Both the position numbers and the translations under genes were made by a program. This document shows positions 11,459-21,837 of a DNA stretch of 64,000 bases, one piece after another (the stretch's first letter is position 1; the number at the start of each line of letters is the position of its first letter). The stretch is from Ceriagrion tenellum. Its lineage: Eukaryota > Arthropoda > Insecta > Odonata > Coenagrionidae. Below the pieces are notes generated by a model. It worked only from the letters and a program-made list of their open reading frames with translations, was not told the origin of the DNA and did not search any database. The stretch covers positions 117,476,085 to 117,540,084 of the forward strand of contig OY720640.1 in NCBI GenBank assembly GCA_963169105.1, written 5' to 3'.

Positions 11459-12124
11459 AATCAAATACCGCCTACAAGCGGTTTCCCGTTTCCGGACGGG
11501 ATCTTTTCGATGGAGAAAGATTTTCTGGCTACATGAAAATTAGGAATTCATCCCCTGGGCTCCCCACCTACCACGGAGCCACACATTCGGGACACCACAC
11601 CGCAAACCGGTGTGGTCGCCAGGGCTACCCAAGGGATATAGTACTATTGTTTAGGGGGACTGCTTCGGGTGGGGCCTCCAGTGCATGGGCCCTCCAAACA
11701 CATTTGGCCGCCCTACACAGACCCCCGTCACTCCAGCACTCGCCATCGAAACGTGTCGACAAGCCGATTGATCAAGACTGGCTAGATCTTGACCGCCCGT
11801 TTACAGGGAATCCAGGGCCGAAGTGGGGTGTTGAACTCCGGCCCATACCGGGCTTCCGACACCCGGCTAGGTTCCAGAGAACTCACATACCAGGATCCCC
11901 TTCTCCCCCTTACGGGTCTCCGCACACGGCAAACATGCGGGTGGATCGCAGGCCAGCTGGTATGGCCGCACACAGACAGTGGACCCACAAAACTGTCCGG
12001 ACGCATCCCTTTGCTGCCTGGGGGTTTTTTTCGGGGCTTCACCTCCCCGCCCTTTTAGTCACCTCCTACGACAAGCAGGGATACTGCGGGAGTACTCTCC
12101 ATCCCCCTACCCGCAGGGGTCACG
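11459..12124 (-). other. LINE copy 1 5' untranslated region
   Basis: GC-richer than its surroundings and without conserved coding on the minus strand, this stretch fills the space between ORF1 and the right-hand target duplication. The long plus-strand open frame here (11533-12237) crosses the LINE/hAT junction and is accidental. An internal promoter is expected for this class but I cannot point to its elements. Confidence 0.6.
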
Positions 12125-12133
12125 TTACAAGTG
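12125..12133. repeat. target-site duplication of LINE copy 1 (right)
   Basis: Second exact copy of TTACAAGTG. The hAT reading frame resumes directly after it with SDKRTLCQKNSDLFGLQKEF. Confidence 0.8.
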
Positions 12134-12774
12134 ATAAACGCACACTTTGCCAGAAGAATTCTGACCTCTTCGGTCTCCAAAAAGAATTTTTTGTTTTTCA
12201 GCTAAAATCAGAGTATGAACAGTGGATAGTGAAATGAAACCGATGGATAATGATGATGGTTAAGTTATTCCTTCAACTGTCAGCGATGCTTATAATGCAT
12301 GCCATCATGCCCTTTTTCCACTAATAAAGAGACTTATCATCGTCCTCTTAAGTTTGCCTGTCAGTATATCGTGTCGAAGCGATTGAATTAAATTATTTCA
12401 TGACACTTTGCACTTATTTATCGTTCAATAATGTTCCCTTTTAGTTACAACTGGAAATACTGAGACACTTTTCATAAAGTCTCTCGTACAGTCATCAGAA
12501 AACCACACAACAATCTCTCCTTTTAATCCGTACATAGCAACCCCTTATGTGTGTTTTATTTCATGTTTACGATATTATGTCAAGTATTGCAAATGCTGAA
12601 AGGTCTTTTTCTGCTCTACGCCTTCTGAAAAGTAACGTACGATCAAGATGCGGTGAAAGTCGCTTAAACGGCCTTGGTATGTTGTACATCTACCGTCATA
12701 TTCACGTAGACCCCGATAATGTAATAAACCGGTTTCCTGAGCAGAAAGAAACAAGAAAGCAAAATTTGCTGTTG
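12134..12774 (+). pseudogene. hAT transposase, C-terminal dimerisation part
   Basis: The frame after the LINE reads DLFGLQKEFFVFQLKSEYEQ and stops at 12235. After a decayed stretch with several stops, the frame 12547-12774 contains NAERSFSALRLLKSNVRSRC followed by ESRLNGLGMLYIYRHI and NVINRF. This is the hAT C-terminal dimerisation domain, where the A-x-x-E-R-x-F-S-x-L core is diagnostic. It completes the protein begun at 4204 and interrupted at 6663. I could not locate the element's 3' terminal inverted repeat beyond 12774. Confidence 0.88.
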
Positions 12775-13204
12775 TAATTTGTCTACATAAATATTATACT
12801 GTCAAGGCCCAGGCTGTTTGCATTGAAGTTAGTGCTCAAAACATTACACCTATGTAACATTTTCTTGATTTACGTCTGCCCGTATAGCTGTATTTGTGAG
12901 GGTGACTACATTACCTCAAAGTAAAAATCTACACTTTGTTTATTCATTAACTTTAATATTATGTAGGGCCTACTTGTTTTTGTAATTGTTAAAACTATTA
13001 TAGATGTATTATACAGTCTGGTAGTTCTTCTTTGAATGTTATCATTTTGACTTTTGCTGTTCAAATAAAAATTTCATTGCAAATGAAAATAGCATTTTCT
13101 GAATTCTTATTTTTGATTTCATTCCAACCAATTTTCATTTTGAACGGCATTAAAGATGGAAGAAGTTTGAAATCCTTGTATCGGCTGCCGCGGGTAGATG
13201 GATG
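12775..13204. other. AT-rich spacer after hAT
   Basis: Probably the hAT 3' non-coding end plus flanking DNA. I see no open frame with family features and no clear repeat structure. Confidence 0.3.
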
Positions 13205-13236
13205 TGAAGATGCAGGTCTTTCGCCTTTTACACCGT

Positions 13237-13464
13237 GTTGGTTTATGTTTCCTTGGATGACAGTTTCGTCGGCGTTGTAGTCGGCTTCATCTGATCGGTG
13301 AAGTGAAGGTGCAGCCATTCGTAGTCTTATATATCTCAAGCTTTAGACCTGACTCCAACGGGTGAGATATTTAAGACGACGAATGACTGCACCTTCACTT
13401 CGCCGACCCGAAGAAACCGACTGATACGCCGCCGAAACTGTCGTCCGAGGAAACATAGACCAAC
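13237..13464. repeat. foldback of two LTR-like arms with hammerhead-like cores
   Basis: The arms 13237-13338 and 13363-13464 are imperfect reverse complements of about 102 bp around a 24-bp centre, with weaker similarity running out to about 13205 and 13500. Each arm has a diverged hammerhead order: the left arm, read on the minus strand, CAGATGA (13293-13287) and GAAAC (13267-13263); the right arm, plus strand, CCGAAGA (13408-13414) and GAAAC (13434-13438). Penelope-like retroelements carry hammerhead ribozymes in their LTR-like ends and often show inverted copies, so this may be a Penelope-type terminus. The cores are degraded and no ORF of that family is nearby. Confidence 0.5.
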
Positions 13465-13499
13465 GTGGTATAAAACCAGGATCTTCACAAGAATGGCAT

Positions 13500-14043
13500 T
13501 CTTTACATCGTTTACGTTTTTCAAATAAGATTAGAGAGGTTTACTCAATAGTTTATCGTACTTTTTTACTATATAATATAGGCATAACAAAACTAAGCTC
13601 CAAGCGCTTAATTTCTTTTAACTTTCCGAGGGAGGTTCACCCGGACCCCCGTTTCGTTGAGAGGTATTGTATACCACCCAGGCGCAGCGGAATGTAATGA
13701 AACCCTCCCCAAAACAACGACCTTAATCCCTCCCTGTCGATGACTAACGTATGGCGGAGTGAGGCAGCTGTTGACAGTGGCCGAATTGTGTATGGCACCA
13801 ACACAGAATAGGGCCCGAGAAAGAGAGGGTCCCCTTCACTCCCTCCCAACGGTCTTCCACGTTTATTGCGTGGCACTATCAGCCCCCTTTGATGACCAGG
13901 GATACATGAGAGATTGGAGCGCGGCAGTATCACCTCTATGTTTCCTTCGTTCGCACCAAGTGCACTGTTTTCCTGGGCATAAACTAAAAGACAATCTTAC
14001 TGTCTTCGGTGTCCGCGAGTTCTTATTTAGAAGATAACTACTG
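13500..14043. other. region upstream of the Tigger gene
   Basis: Moderately GC-rich non-coding DNA that is likely the 5' non-coding part of the Tigger element beginning at 14044. No terminal inverted repeat was identified with confidence. Confidence 0.3.
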
Positions 14044-15798
14044 ATGGAGTCAAAACGAAAATGTGAAGACTTTTTGGGCGAGAAGAAAAAAATGCTGCGC
14101 ACGGCCATTACACTGGGCAGGAAAATTTAAATATTAGACAAACTGAAATCCGGCTCGTCTCTAGGGAGAGAATACGGGGTTAACGAGTCAACAATACGTA
14201 CCATACTAAAAAATGAAAGAAAAATAAGAGCTGAGGTTAGTGCAGGAACTTCTGGTGGCGAGAGAATTAAGAGGATGATCAAAATGAATGTGTATTTGAG
14301 TGCGGTGGAAAAAAGTTTGCGCCTGTGGATTGAAAACCCAAAATTAAAGAAGGGCACCGTTGAGTTCATCTGTTCTACGTGATAAGGCGATGGCTCTATA
14401 CAAAACCTTACCTAGACAAAATCCGGAGTCATCTACCTCTGCAACTTTCACCACGACTTCTGGATAGTATGAAGGGTTAAAAATAACGTTACAATTACCG
14501 TAACATAAAATTAACTGGGGAAAGAGCGTCTGTTGATTATCAGGCAGCCCAAAATTTCATCCCCGAGTTTTCTGCCCTAATTAAGGAGAAAGGTTACCTG
14601 CCTCAACAAATTTTCGACGCCGATGAGAAAGCCTTGTTCTGGAAAAAAGTGCCGCTGAGAACTTTTCAAAGGAAGAACAATCAGCACAAGGATTTAAGGC
14701 CGCTAAAAGATCACTTTTCTCTGCCTATTTGTTCAAATGCATCAGGTGACTTTAAGCATAAGCGATGCTTGTTTATCGTCCTGAGAACCCTCTCGCTTTA
14801 AAGAGAAAAAACAAAGTGCACCTACCTGTGTTGGAAATCAAATTAAAAGACGCCGGTGAACGTAGCTTTGTTTACAGACTGGTTCAAAATTTGCTTTGAA
14901 CCCCAGGTCAAAGACTAACCAAAAAAGAAGAACTTAGATTTTAAGATCCTACTGACACTAGACAACGCTCCGGGGCATCCAGTTACTCGGCAATATGCCG
15001 ACAAAAACACTGAGGTGCAATTCCTTCCTACAAACACGACATCCATTTTACAACCGCTGGATCAAGGAGTTATGAAAACGTTTTAATCTTATTACACCAG
15101 GCTCACTTTCAAAAGACTGCAGGCGTTAGAGGATCAATCCCAGAGCTCGATCGATTTCTGGCGTTCATTTAACATCATGGATGCAATAGAAATCATAGTA
15201 GATTCATGGAATGAAGTGAAGGAGTCTACGTTGACTGCTTGCTGGAAAAGCCCTTATTCTGAGGTGGTGGATAATTTACTCGGATTTCCTTCAGTCGAAG
15301 AAGAAATCAGCGAATTCGTACACCCGGAAAAAGCTGTTGGGGGAGAAGGATTTGATGATATGCAGGAAAAGAAGTGGAAGCATTATTGGAATGACATCAA
15401 AAGGAGTTTGGGGAAGAGGAATGACTGGAATTGATTCAGGCTAACGAAATACTAGAGATCAGTAATGAGGAGTCAGTGAAGCCAGACGAAAGTGAGTGTC
15501 CTAATTTGACCGTGAAATCTCTTGAGAGCGTTTTCAAGGCAATTGACGAAGTTCAAGAAAAAATACTACGACCTGATGCGTGCATAGGGAGATACTAGAA
15601 ATATCACCTTACCGTGAGGTCTACAAAAGCATGAAGAGCCAGGCAAAACAGAGCTGCATTACATCGTTCTTCGAGGTTCGGACTCAAAAGGTATCTTTTC
15701 TCCCCAAAGAATTCCTGGGCTCTGACGATTCTACATCCTCTACAGAGATCGACTTGGAACACACATATATTGACGCTCGACTCAGCGGAAATTCCTAG
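14044..15798 (+). pseudogene. Tigger/pogo-type DDE transposase (CENP-B/jerky related)
   Basis: ATG 14044 begins MESKRKCEDFLGEKKK. After an in-frame TAA the helix-turn-helix region reads LKSGSSLGREYGVNESTIRT (CENP-B N-terminal DNA-binding type, about residues 30-60), then GERIKRMIKMNVYLSAVEKS and a stop at 14380-14382. The DDE catalytic domain follows across several frames: QIFDADEKALFWKKVP (first Asp), FTDWF, LLTLDNAPGHP (second Asp) and FLPTNTTSILQPLDQGVM (third acidic residue). The C-terminal open stretches 15177-15434 and 15580-15798 finish the protein. Cut-and-paste transposase of the Tc1/mariner superfamily by family knowledge. Stops and shifts make this copy inactive. It has no obvious relation to its neighbours. 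Confidence 0.88.
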
Positions 15799-16439
15799 CG
15801 TGCATCGGCAGAATAAACGGCACTAATTCCTTCGTTTTAAAAAGGCAAGTAATATTATTCTTAGGATCCATGAAAATTCTTTATCTGATTCTCATGATGC
15901 ATGACCTTGTTCGCCAATCATGTTGCCTTGAACTTATTTTGTGATCAGCATTTTCATTTTCAGGACCGAACGCGCTGTTCTTGGAAAGCCAAATCAGTCT
16001 GGATTTAGTTTTACTTTTAACCGAGAAATGGCTCGATTAGCAGCAACTGTGGCCATTTACTGATTGTTTTATCCTTCGTGGAGCATTAAGTAACGTACGT
16101 AAGTTTAATTTTTCAATTTTATTGTGGAAGTCATTTCACTTAATCTAGTGGAGGCCTCCGAATGTTAATGCAGTCTATAACATAAAAATGATTTGTTGAA
16201 GAACAAACTTCTTGTATTTTAATTTAACTGGACGCCTTTCCTATAAAAAACAAATAAAAAACTAATAAATCTCTGTTTAACAGCGTAAAATCACCAAATT
16301 CTTTCCGAAAGTATAACGTTCCTTAATAATCACAGAAATTCGCGTTCAATTAAACATAAGGTGTTGAGATAGAGAAACGAAACTCGGTATTTTCCGTTAA
16401 ATATTCGTTTCAAATAGCGCGATTTTACATTACGCAACG
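15799..16439. other. non-coding region after the Tigger gene
   Basis: AT-rich DNA, probably including the Tigger 3' end. I see no convincing gene or repeat boundary. Confidence 0.3.
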
Positions 16440-17300
16440 ATTTGATATATGATAAGATATGATATGATATTTTTATTTACTCCCACATAATATTTACAAT
16501 TATGAATACAAAAATATAACGGGACCTTTAGATGGTCTCCAAGGTCATAAGACCTGAAGTGAGCCACCAGCAGATACAATGAAAGAATGCCATTAATAAA
16601 AAAAGCAGTAACAGTATTACAAGTGACAGTTACAATTCACAGCCACGAAAAAACATTAAAAAAGATACTAAACTTTTTATCAAGAAAATAGCCAGTCTTT
16701 GGTCAGTTTTAGTGTATTGGTTATGAATTTACATTCTTTTATTTCAGTGGGTAGTATATTTAATTTTGGCCCCATATACAAAAAGGAACATGTGTATAAG
16801 GTTATTCTTGGTCTGTATGTTACAATATTTGATTTTTTTCTTAAATTATATTTGTATTTATCTGGAACACTTAGCATATTGCCACTTCTGGCAAAAAACA
16901 ATTTTAGGACTTTAAATAAATACAAATGCCTCAGTGACAACAATCTGAGGGCCAAAAACAATGGAAAGGAGGGTTCATAAGAGTTTTTACAAAGTATTAT
17001 ACGGATTATTTTTTTGTAAAACTAGTGCACCCATGAATGTATTAAAGTAAGCACTGCCCCAGCAAATAATGCCATACAAAATTTTGGATTGAACAACGGC
17101 ATGATGAAAGTGTAAATTTGTTGCGTAAAACACAGACTTTACATAAGGCACTTCTGAGACATTTGTTTACCGTGAACAAATGTTTATCCCAGCGTAGATT
17201 ACTGTCCAGAATTACTCCCAAGTACTTCCGCTCGTTCACTCACTCGATGTCAATTTCAAACCTTCCCTCACTCAAATCAACCACGGGCGAGTGAGTGTGG
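16440..17300 (-). pseudogene. CR1/L2-like LINE, 3' end of ORF2
   Basis: On the minus strand, 17239-17042 reads NERKYLGVILDSNLRWDKHL, the RT 'thumb' motif of the CR1/L2/Jockey side of LINEs, and 16961-16680 ends with YRPRITLYTCSFLYMGPKLN and ILPTEIKE, the usual carboxy end of such ORF2 proteins. The element's 3' tail seems to be the ATATC-rich microsatellite at 16443-16472, consistent with LINEs that end in short tandem repeats rather than poly(A). Everything upstream of the thumb region is missing (5' truncation). It differs from the CR1-like family of copies A-C below. Confidence 0.7.
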
Positions 17301-17663
17301 AATGAATTCGACGTCTGAGACTGTTGGGGGTAGTACTTTGTAGATCTATAAAATAGGAGTGAACACTAGTACGAAGGAAAAGTATGGAATCAAATGCATG
17401 GATGTCAATAGGGAAGTGTGGATATCAGTGAACTCATCGCACGGTGGAGAGAAAGAGGAAAATTTAAGGTGGCTTACGATGATAAAATTTCCTCGAAAAT
17501 GTTTCAGCATTATCAACATGGTAAATGAAAGGTTTAATTCATACTTCTGACGCGTTTCTATATATGTAAAATGGGAAACCATCATCACTGGACTAAGGAA
17601 AGGGTGGGAACGCGAGGGTAAATCTGTAGCCAAAAATTATCATGAAAGTCATCTCATGTCAAA
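17301..17663. other. spacer between two LINE fragments
   Basis: No supported coding region. Short open frames here have no recognisable motifs. It may be the worn 5' edge of CR1-like copy A. Confidence 0.3.
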
Positions 17664-18080
17664 CATCAAAAAGATAACACACAGAATTACAGAAAACCTC
17701 GAACCGACATCCATCAAGCTAAATGCGATATAAATTTAGTAATAGTAAATTTCCGTAGCGTAAAGAACAAACGTGCCGAAGTTGAGCATATATTTGAAAA
17801 CGCAGATATAATAATTATAAAAGAGAGATGGCTTGCAGAGAATATTAACGAGAGCGAAGTTTTTCCGAAAGGATATAAAATCTATAGACGTGATCGACCA
17901 GATAGGACTGGCGGCGGAGTATTCATAGCGGTTAAATCGTATTTTAATAGTACCACACACACATTAGACAACATTGGAATAGAGAGCGTTTGGGGTACCA
18001 TTAAGCAACAAAACAAAAGAAATATGCATATATGATCATTTTACAGGCCACCAGATTCCAAAATCGACGTTTTGTACAAA

Positions 18081-18112
18081 TTAGAAACTCAATTAACATA
18101 TTGAGTTTCTAA
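18081..18112. repeat. perfect 13-bp hairpin inside CR1-like copy A
   Basis: TTAGAAACTCAAT (18081-18093) and its exact reverse complement (18100-18112) flank a 6-nt loop. Copy C has no such hairpin at the equivalent place, so it looks like a templated local inversion during decay. Confidence 0.6.
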
Positions 18113-18445
18113 TAATAAATAATTCATAGATAACAAATGCGTGATAATTATCGGTGTGGATTTCAACCTCCCGGCTATAAATTGGAAAACCAATAGCGTT
18201 GAACCAAGTTCGAAGAAACGTGATATAAGCGAGGCCTAACTTAATATACTTTCACATTACTCTCTGACTCAAATAGTAAACGAACCTTCGAGAGGTAATA
18301 AAAATAAGACTTTTTAGCTGTTAGTCATCCAACAATTATTAAACACGACGATATCCTAGAAGGCAAAGTGATCATATTGTAATTTTTACGACTTTGAAAA
18401 CGACAGTAGATTCCACTGTAAAACCCACACGTAACGTCTACTTCT

Positions 18446-18581
18446 TACGTTCCATAGTTTGAGGCTCAACTATGTGGTTGTGGACCTGATGATGACACTG
18501 TTGTGTCGACACACGTTGTACCAAGAAAATAAATCTGTGGAAAAACACAAAGTTACTTTTTTCATTGGTGGTAAAGTACTT
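18446..18581 (+). ncRNA. Penelope-like terminus with hammerhead-like motif, inserted in copy A
   Basis: Relative to copy C, this segment is extra sequence between two adjoining ORF2 pieces, flanked by TACTT-like ends. It holds CTGATGA (18486-18492), a 5-bp stem GACAC/GTGTC (18494-18498 with 18503-18507), then GACA (18508-18511) where an active hammerhead has GAAA. An AATAAA-like A-rich end with GTGGAAAAACAC follows, resembling the ends of Penelope-like elements. The core substitution means self-cleavage is unlikely in this copy. The assignment rests on motif order only. Confidence 0.5.
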
Positions 18582-20339
18582 ATTTGAAAAATGCGATTAA
18601 ATAACATTCAGAGAGGCATTAGAAGTTTCATTCACGAAATTCTTAGCCACATTGAAGAACGAAAGCACCGAAGTATCATGGAGATATTTTTTGGAAATAA
18701 TACGTAAAGGAATCGAATATATTCCATACAAATTCAAACGGGAGAGTAAAGAACCTCGTTGATATAACCACGAAATAAGGCGGGATCTCAAGGTTTCTTG
18801 GACACAAACGGCATAGTGGTCACCAACAGTATCGACAAAGCCAGTTTATTAAACCACCACTTCGAAAGTGTATTCACTAAGGATGACACAACACACAATT
18901 AAGACATTACTGACTTTAACGAGCCGACGGCTGACATAACAATTCAACGTGGTGGATTAATTAAACAACTGCGTTCGATTAAAAGTAACAAGTCCCAAGG
19001 TCCAGAAGGAATACCTGCACGCGTGCTGAAGGAGTTAGCGCCACATATTGCACCACTCTTAGAAATTATATTTAAAAAATCATTATCCGAAGGCAAGGTG
19101 CCCCAAGACTGGAAGGCAAGGTGCCCCAAGAATAGCCACTGTCACTCCGATATTCAAAAAAGGAAATAGAAGTGACCTAGGAAATTATCGGCCTGTATCG
19201 CTAACATCACTTTTATGCAATATCCTCGAACATATTGTCAATAGTAATATTATGACATTCCTGGATAATCGTAACTTCTCACATAGCAGTCAGCACGGCT
19301 TCCGTAAGGGCAGGTTCTGCGAAACATAGCTTGCGCTCTTTCTTCATGATATCCTAAAATCAGGTGAATCGATTCAGCATGTCGACGCGATATTCCTTGA
19401 TTTCAAAAAGGCATTCGACAAGGTTCCTCAAAAAAACTCATATATTAATTGTAATCATGCGGAGTTAATAGAAAAGTAGTGAATTGGATAAGTGACTTTC
19501 TCAGTGATCGAAAACAAAAAGTAGTTATTGAAGGTTTTAGCTCTGATATGGTCGAAGTCACATCCGGTGTTCCTCAAGGAAGTGCAATCAGCCCTATTTT
19601 ATTCATTATTTATGTTAATGACCTAAGTTCTAGAGTTAGCAGTAAATGAAGAGTGTTTGCAGACGATACAGTAATCTATCGTGAAATAAGCGAAGACGCA
19701 GACTTAGAAGCTCTGTCATCGGAACTTAACAACGTTTATTCGTGGTGCCATGAGTGGGGGTTAGAATTAAATTTCAGCAAAAGCACCACCACAGTTCACT
19801 TTCTGCGAAAGTCATCACAAAAATGCCCTACCTATACTGTGGGTTTAGTCAACATAAAATCTTCAGATACATTAAAATATCTTGGGAACACACATACAAA
19901 TCATATGTTGTATATCATTGAATAAACTAGGTTTTGTCAAGCGTATGATAAGAAGTTCCGCGGAGAAAAAGGAGAGATGCTACTTCGCTCTGGTTAGGCC
20001 ACACCTCGAATACGCCGCGAGCATTAGGGACCCTGGTCATAAAGATTTAACAAAAAAAATAATAAAATACAAAGGAAAGCAGCGCCCTTCGTTAAAAACT
20101 TCTACGAGCGTACTACATCAGTTTTTCCAATACATTTTACGAACGTTCTCACAGCTTTTAGAGGGATTAAGGTGGGAGCCCCTTAATACTCGGAGGCTAC
20201 GCGCTAGGCTTAGGTTGCTTGAAAAATTCAGAATTGATATTTTTCAGAGCGCCAAAGAGAATATTATCATGACTCCTCACTAGATCTCTTGGTCTGACAG
20301 ATGCGACAGAATAAGAGAGATACACTCTCGAAAAGGTTT

Positions 20340-20470
20340 CGGCGGCGTTTTCCATTACTGCTCGTTGTTTTCAGGTTTTCCAACCGCGTACGTTGACATT
20401 GGCCGACAACGATTTCGGTAGCCATCCTGCTACCGTCTTCAGGTCGAAGGTGGTGAGAAGCTGTTTGTGG
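20340..20470 (-). ncRNA. hammerhead-ribozyme-like motif, Penelope-type
   Basis: On the minus strand, CTGAAGA (20442-20436) is followed by a perfect 7-bp stem CGGTAGC/GCTACCG around a 6-nt loop and then GAAA (20416-20413). This is the CUGANGA - stem II - GAAA order of the hammerhead core, with all core bases I can check in place. It abuts the broken 3' end of CR1-like copy A. By analogy with Penelope-like retroelements it would be the self-cleaving part of an LTR-like end. No reverse transcriptase or GIY-YIG endonuclease of that family is visible around it. This is the best hammerhead candidate in the window. Confidence 0.6.
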
Positions 20471-20724
20471 CGCAGCATTATAAAAGGTATAATATTCTTC
20501 TTGGAAACTACGCGTTTAAGCATGATAATTATTGTACACAGTGAAGAACTTCATAAATGATTACAAGTCGCATACTTTAAAATGTTTACGAAAAATATTA
20601 AGAGAGATATAACTCGTTAAAATTTCTAATAGGACAAAAATGTCCCATCCGTGGTTCTAATGTTAACCCTTTTTGAACATCGAGTGAACAATGTACGATC
20701 TTGTCCTTTCTCGCCAAATTATAC
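20471..20724. other. AT-rich non-coding spacer
   Basis: No gene seen. The end of this stretch carries one member of a short degenerate repeat (TTTTTGAACATCGAGTGAAC near 20674) that recurs at 20808 and 20853. Confidence 0.4.
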
Positions 20725-20794
20725 GAATAAATAATTCTCGGGCTTCTAGCTGAGTAAGAATTTTTGTGGCTAGAAGCCCGAGAATTATTTATTC
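20725..20794. repeat. perfect 26-bp-arm hairpin
   Basis: The arms 20725-20750 and 20769-20794 are exact reverse complements (outer ends GAATAAATAA / TTATTTATTC, inner ends CTTCTAGC / GCTAGAAG) around an 18-nt loop. It splits the degenerate GAACAT..GTGAACA repeats. The perfect arms suggest recent origin or gene conversion. It may be a small foldback element. Confidence 0.75.
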
Positions 20795-21832
20795 ATCGAA
20801 TTAACAGTTTTTGAACATCAAATGAACACATTTTGAGCTCAAAATGCAGACTTTTTGAACATTATGTGAACACTTTTTGGACACTAAATGATTTCTTGGA
20901 ATAAATTTGAATGACTAAATAGAAAATAGGGATAACATGAATATTTTTTATTTAGCCAAGTCTTTTGCGCACAATGTTAAGGATAATCGTGGACTCTAAT
21001 AGCGTTTTTCTGCAATTCTCGTCCCATTGACGTATTTTTCACTTCCCATTTTTATATACGTACACAGTCCCCTGTCACATAAGCTCTCGGACACTTGCAG
21101 GCGGGCGGAAGATCCTCGCCCGGCAGGTGATGTACGATAGAGATAAAAAGAGATACACTCTTCCCTTTCCACCTTCCAATATTGGTGGATTGATGGGGTA
21201 GGGGAGGTAGATGGGTGGGGGAGTATCGAATCCTTCCATTCACAGGCGGTGACGGCGTGCGCCCGGCTAGAGGACGGGCATCAGCGTCACACTGGCGGAC
21301 GCGATACACAAGAGACGGTCAAGAGTCAAGACGGTTTTGCGACCGCCTGCAGGTCTCTTACGGTAGTCTAAGATCTTATAGAGATAGATCCCGTAATCAT
21401 AATGGATAACATATTCGAATTATACGACTCAATTTCTGCAGCTGTAGGAAGCATGACTAATCATATATATTATTTCTCAAAGGTGTTTTTTTGTCGTAAC
21501 GCCATAGATCCCATATTCTTCATCAAAATTAATGATTCTGACATAATTTTAAAGCTCATGATCCCCGCTATCGACGAAAAATAGACAAATGATTTAAAAT
21601 TATAGTTTTTGTTAAAAATGTAAAATTCATTTTTTTGTTAAAAACTGATCAAAAATTAACAAGGCCATCTGTTGACAATATAATCAACTAATATGTTGGC
21701 TATGCTTACGTGCTTAAAAGACTGTAGGAGGCGCCATCTATTAACACATAGTTTCATTAGATTATTTACATTCTACATGCAATCAGTGTGACCGTTTACC
21801 GTTTACGTTATGCATCTTTGACACAAACATAA
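20795..21832. other. non-coding region with a GC-rich block
   Basis: Begins with two more GAACAT-type repeat units (20808, 20853). The block 21060-21400 is clearly GC-richer than its surroundings and could be the remnant of another element or an exon/promoter, but no motif supports either. Confidence 0.3.
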
Positions 21833-21837
21833 ATAAC

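Larger units (their letters stand above)
6664..12124 (-). mobile_element. full-length I-group LINE with RNase H, copy 1
   Basis: The unit is 5.46 kb and bounded by the TTACAAGTG duplication. Minus-strand order is 5' UTR (about 12124-11459), ORF1 (11458-10385), ORF2 (10326-6832), 3' UTR ending in a short GTAGTAGTAG-like tail. The signature GGTGCG..GAC..(C)GGTCATTT in the 3' UTR recurs in copies 2 (about 49410) and 3 (about 58180). Endonuclease, RT, RNase H and a terminal Cys/His motif point to the I/LOA/R1 side of non-LTR elements rather than true Jockey. Both ORFs carry stops or shifts, so this copy cannot move. It inserted into the hAT transposase gene. Confidence 0.9.
17664..20327 (+). pseudogene. 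CR1-like LINE, copy A, ORF2 heavily decayed
   Basis: The plus strand matches copy C (59516-62773, minus strand) from end to end. The endonuclease start FRSVKNKRAEVEHIFEN and FPKGYKIYRRDR lies at 17752-17895, RT motifs at 18960-19640 (SNKSQGPEGIPARVLKELAP, HGFRKGRFC, ALSFLDFKKAFDKV-like), then FADDTVIYREISEDA at 19655 with the catalytic Asp pair intact, and the C-terminal ALVRPHLEYAASIRDPG at 19990-20035. Many stops and shifts are spread throughout. A 135-bp hammerhead-bearing insert interrupts it near 18446-18581. It is cut at its 3' end about 20327 before the family's terminal repeat. It is the most diverged of the three copies. Confidence 0.85.

Noticed and set aside
11533..12237. Long plus-strand open frame
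   Set aside because: It crosses the LINE/hAT insertion junction and lies antisense to the LINE 5' UTR. Only its last part is real hAT coding.
16443..16472. Independent microsatellite locus
   Set aside because: The GATAT-type run is at the 3' end of a LINE fragment and is better explained as its tail.
20725..20794. microRNA precursor
   Set aside because: The perfect 26-bp stem with an 18-nt loop is too short and too perfect for a typical animal precursor. A foldback repeat is simpler.
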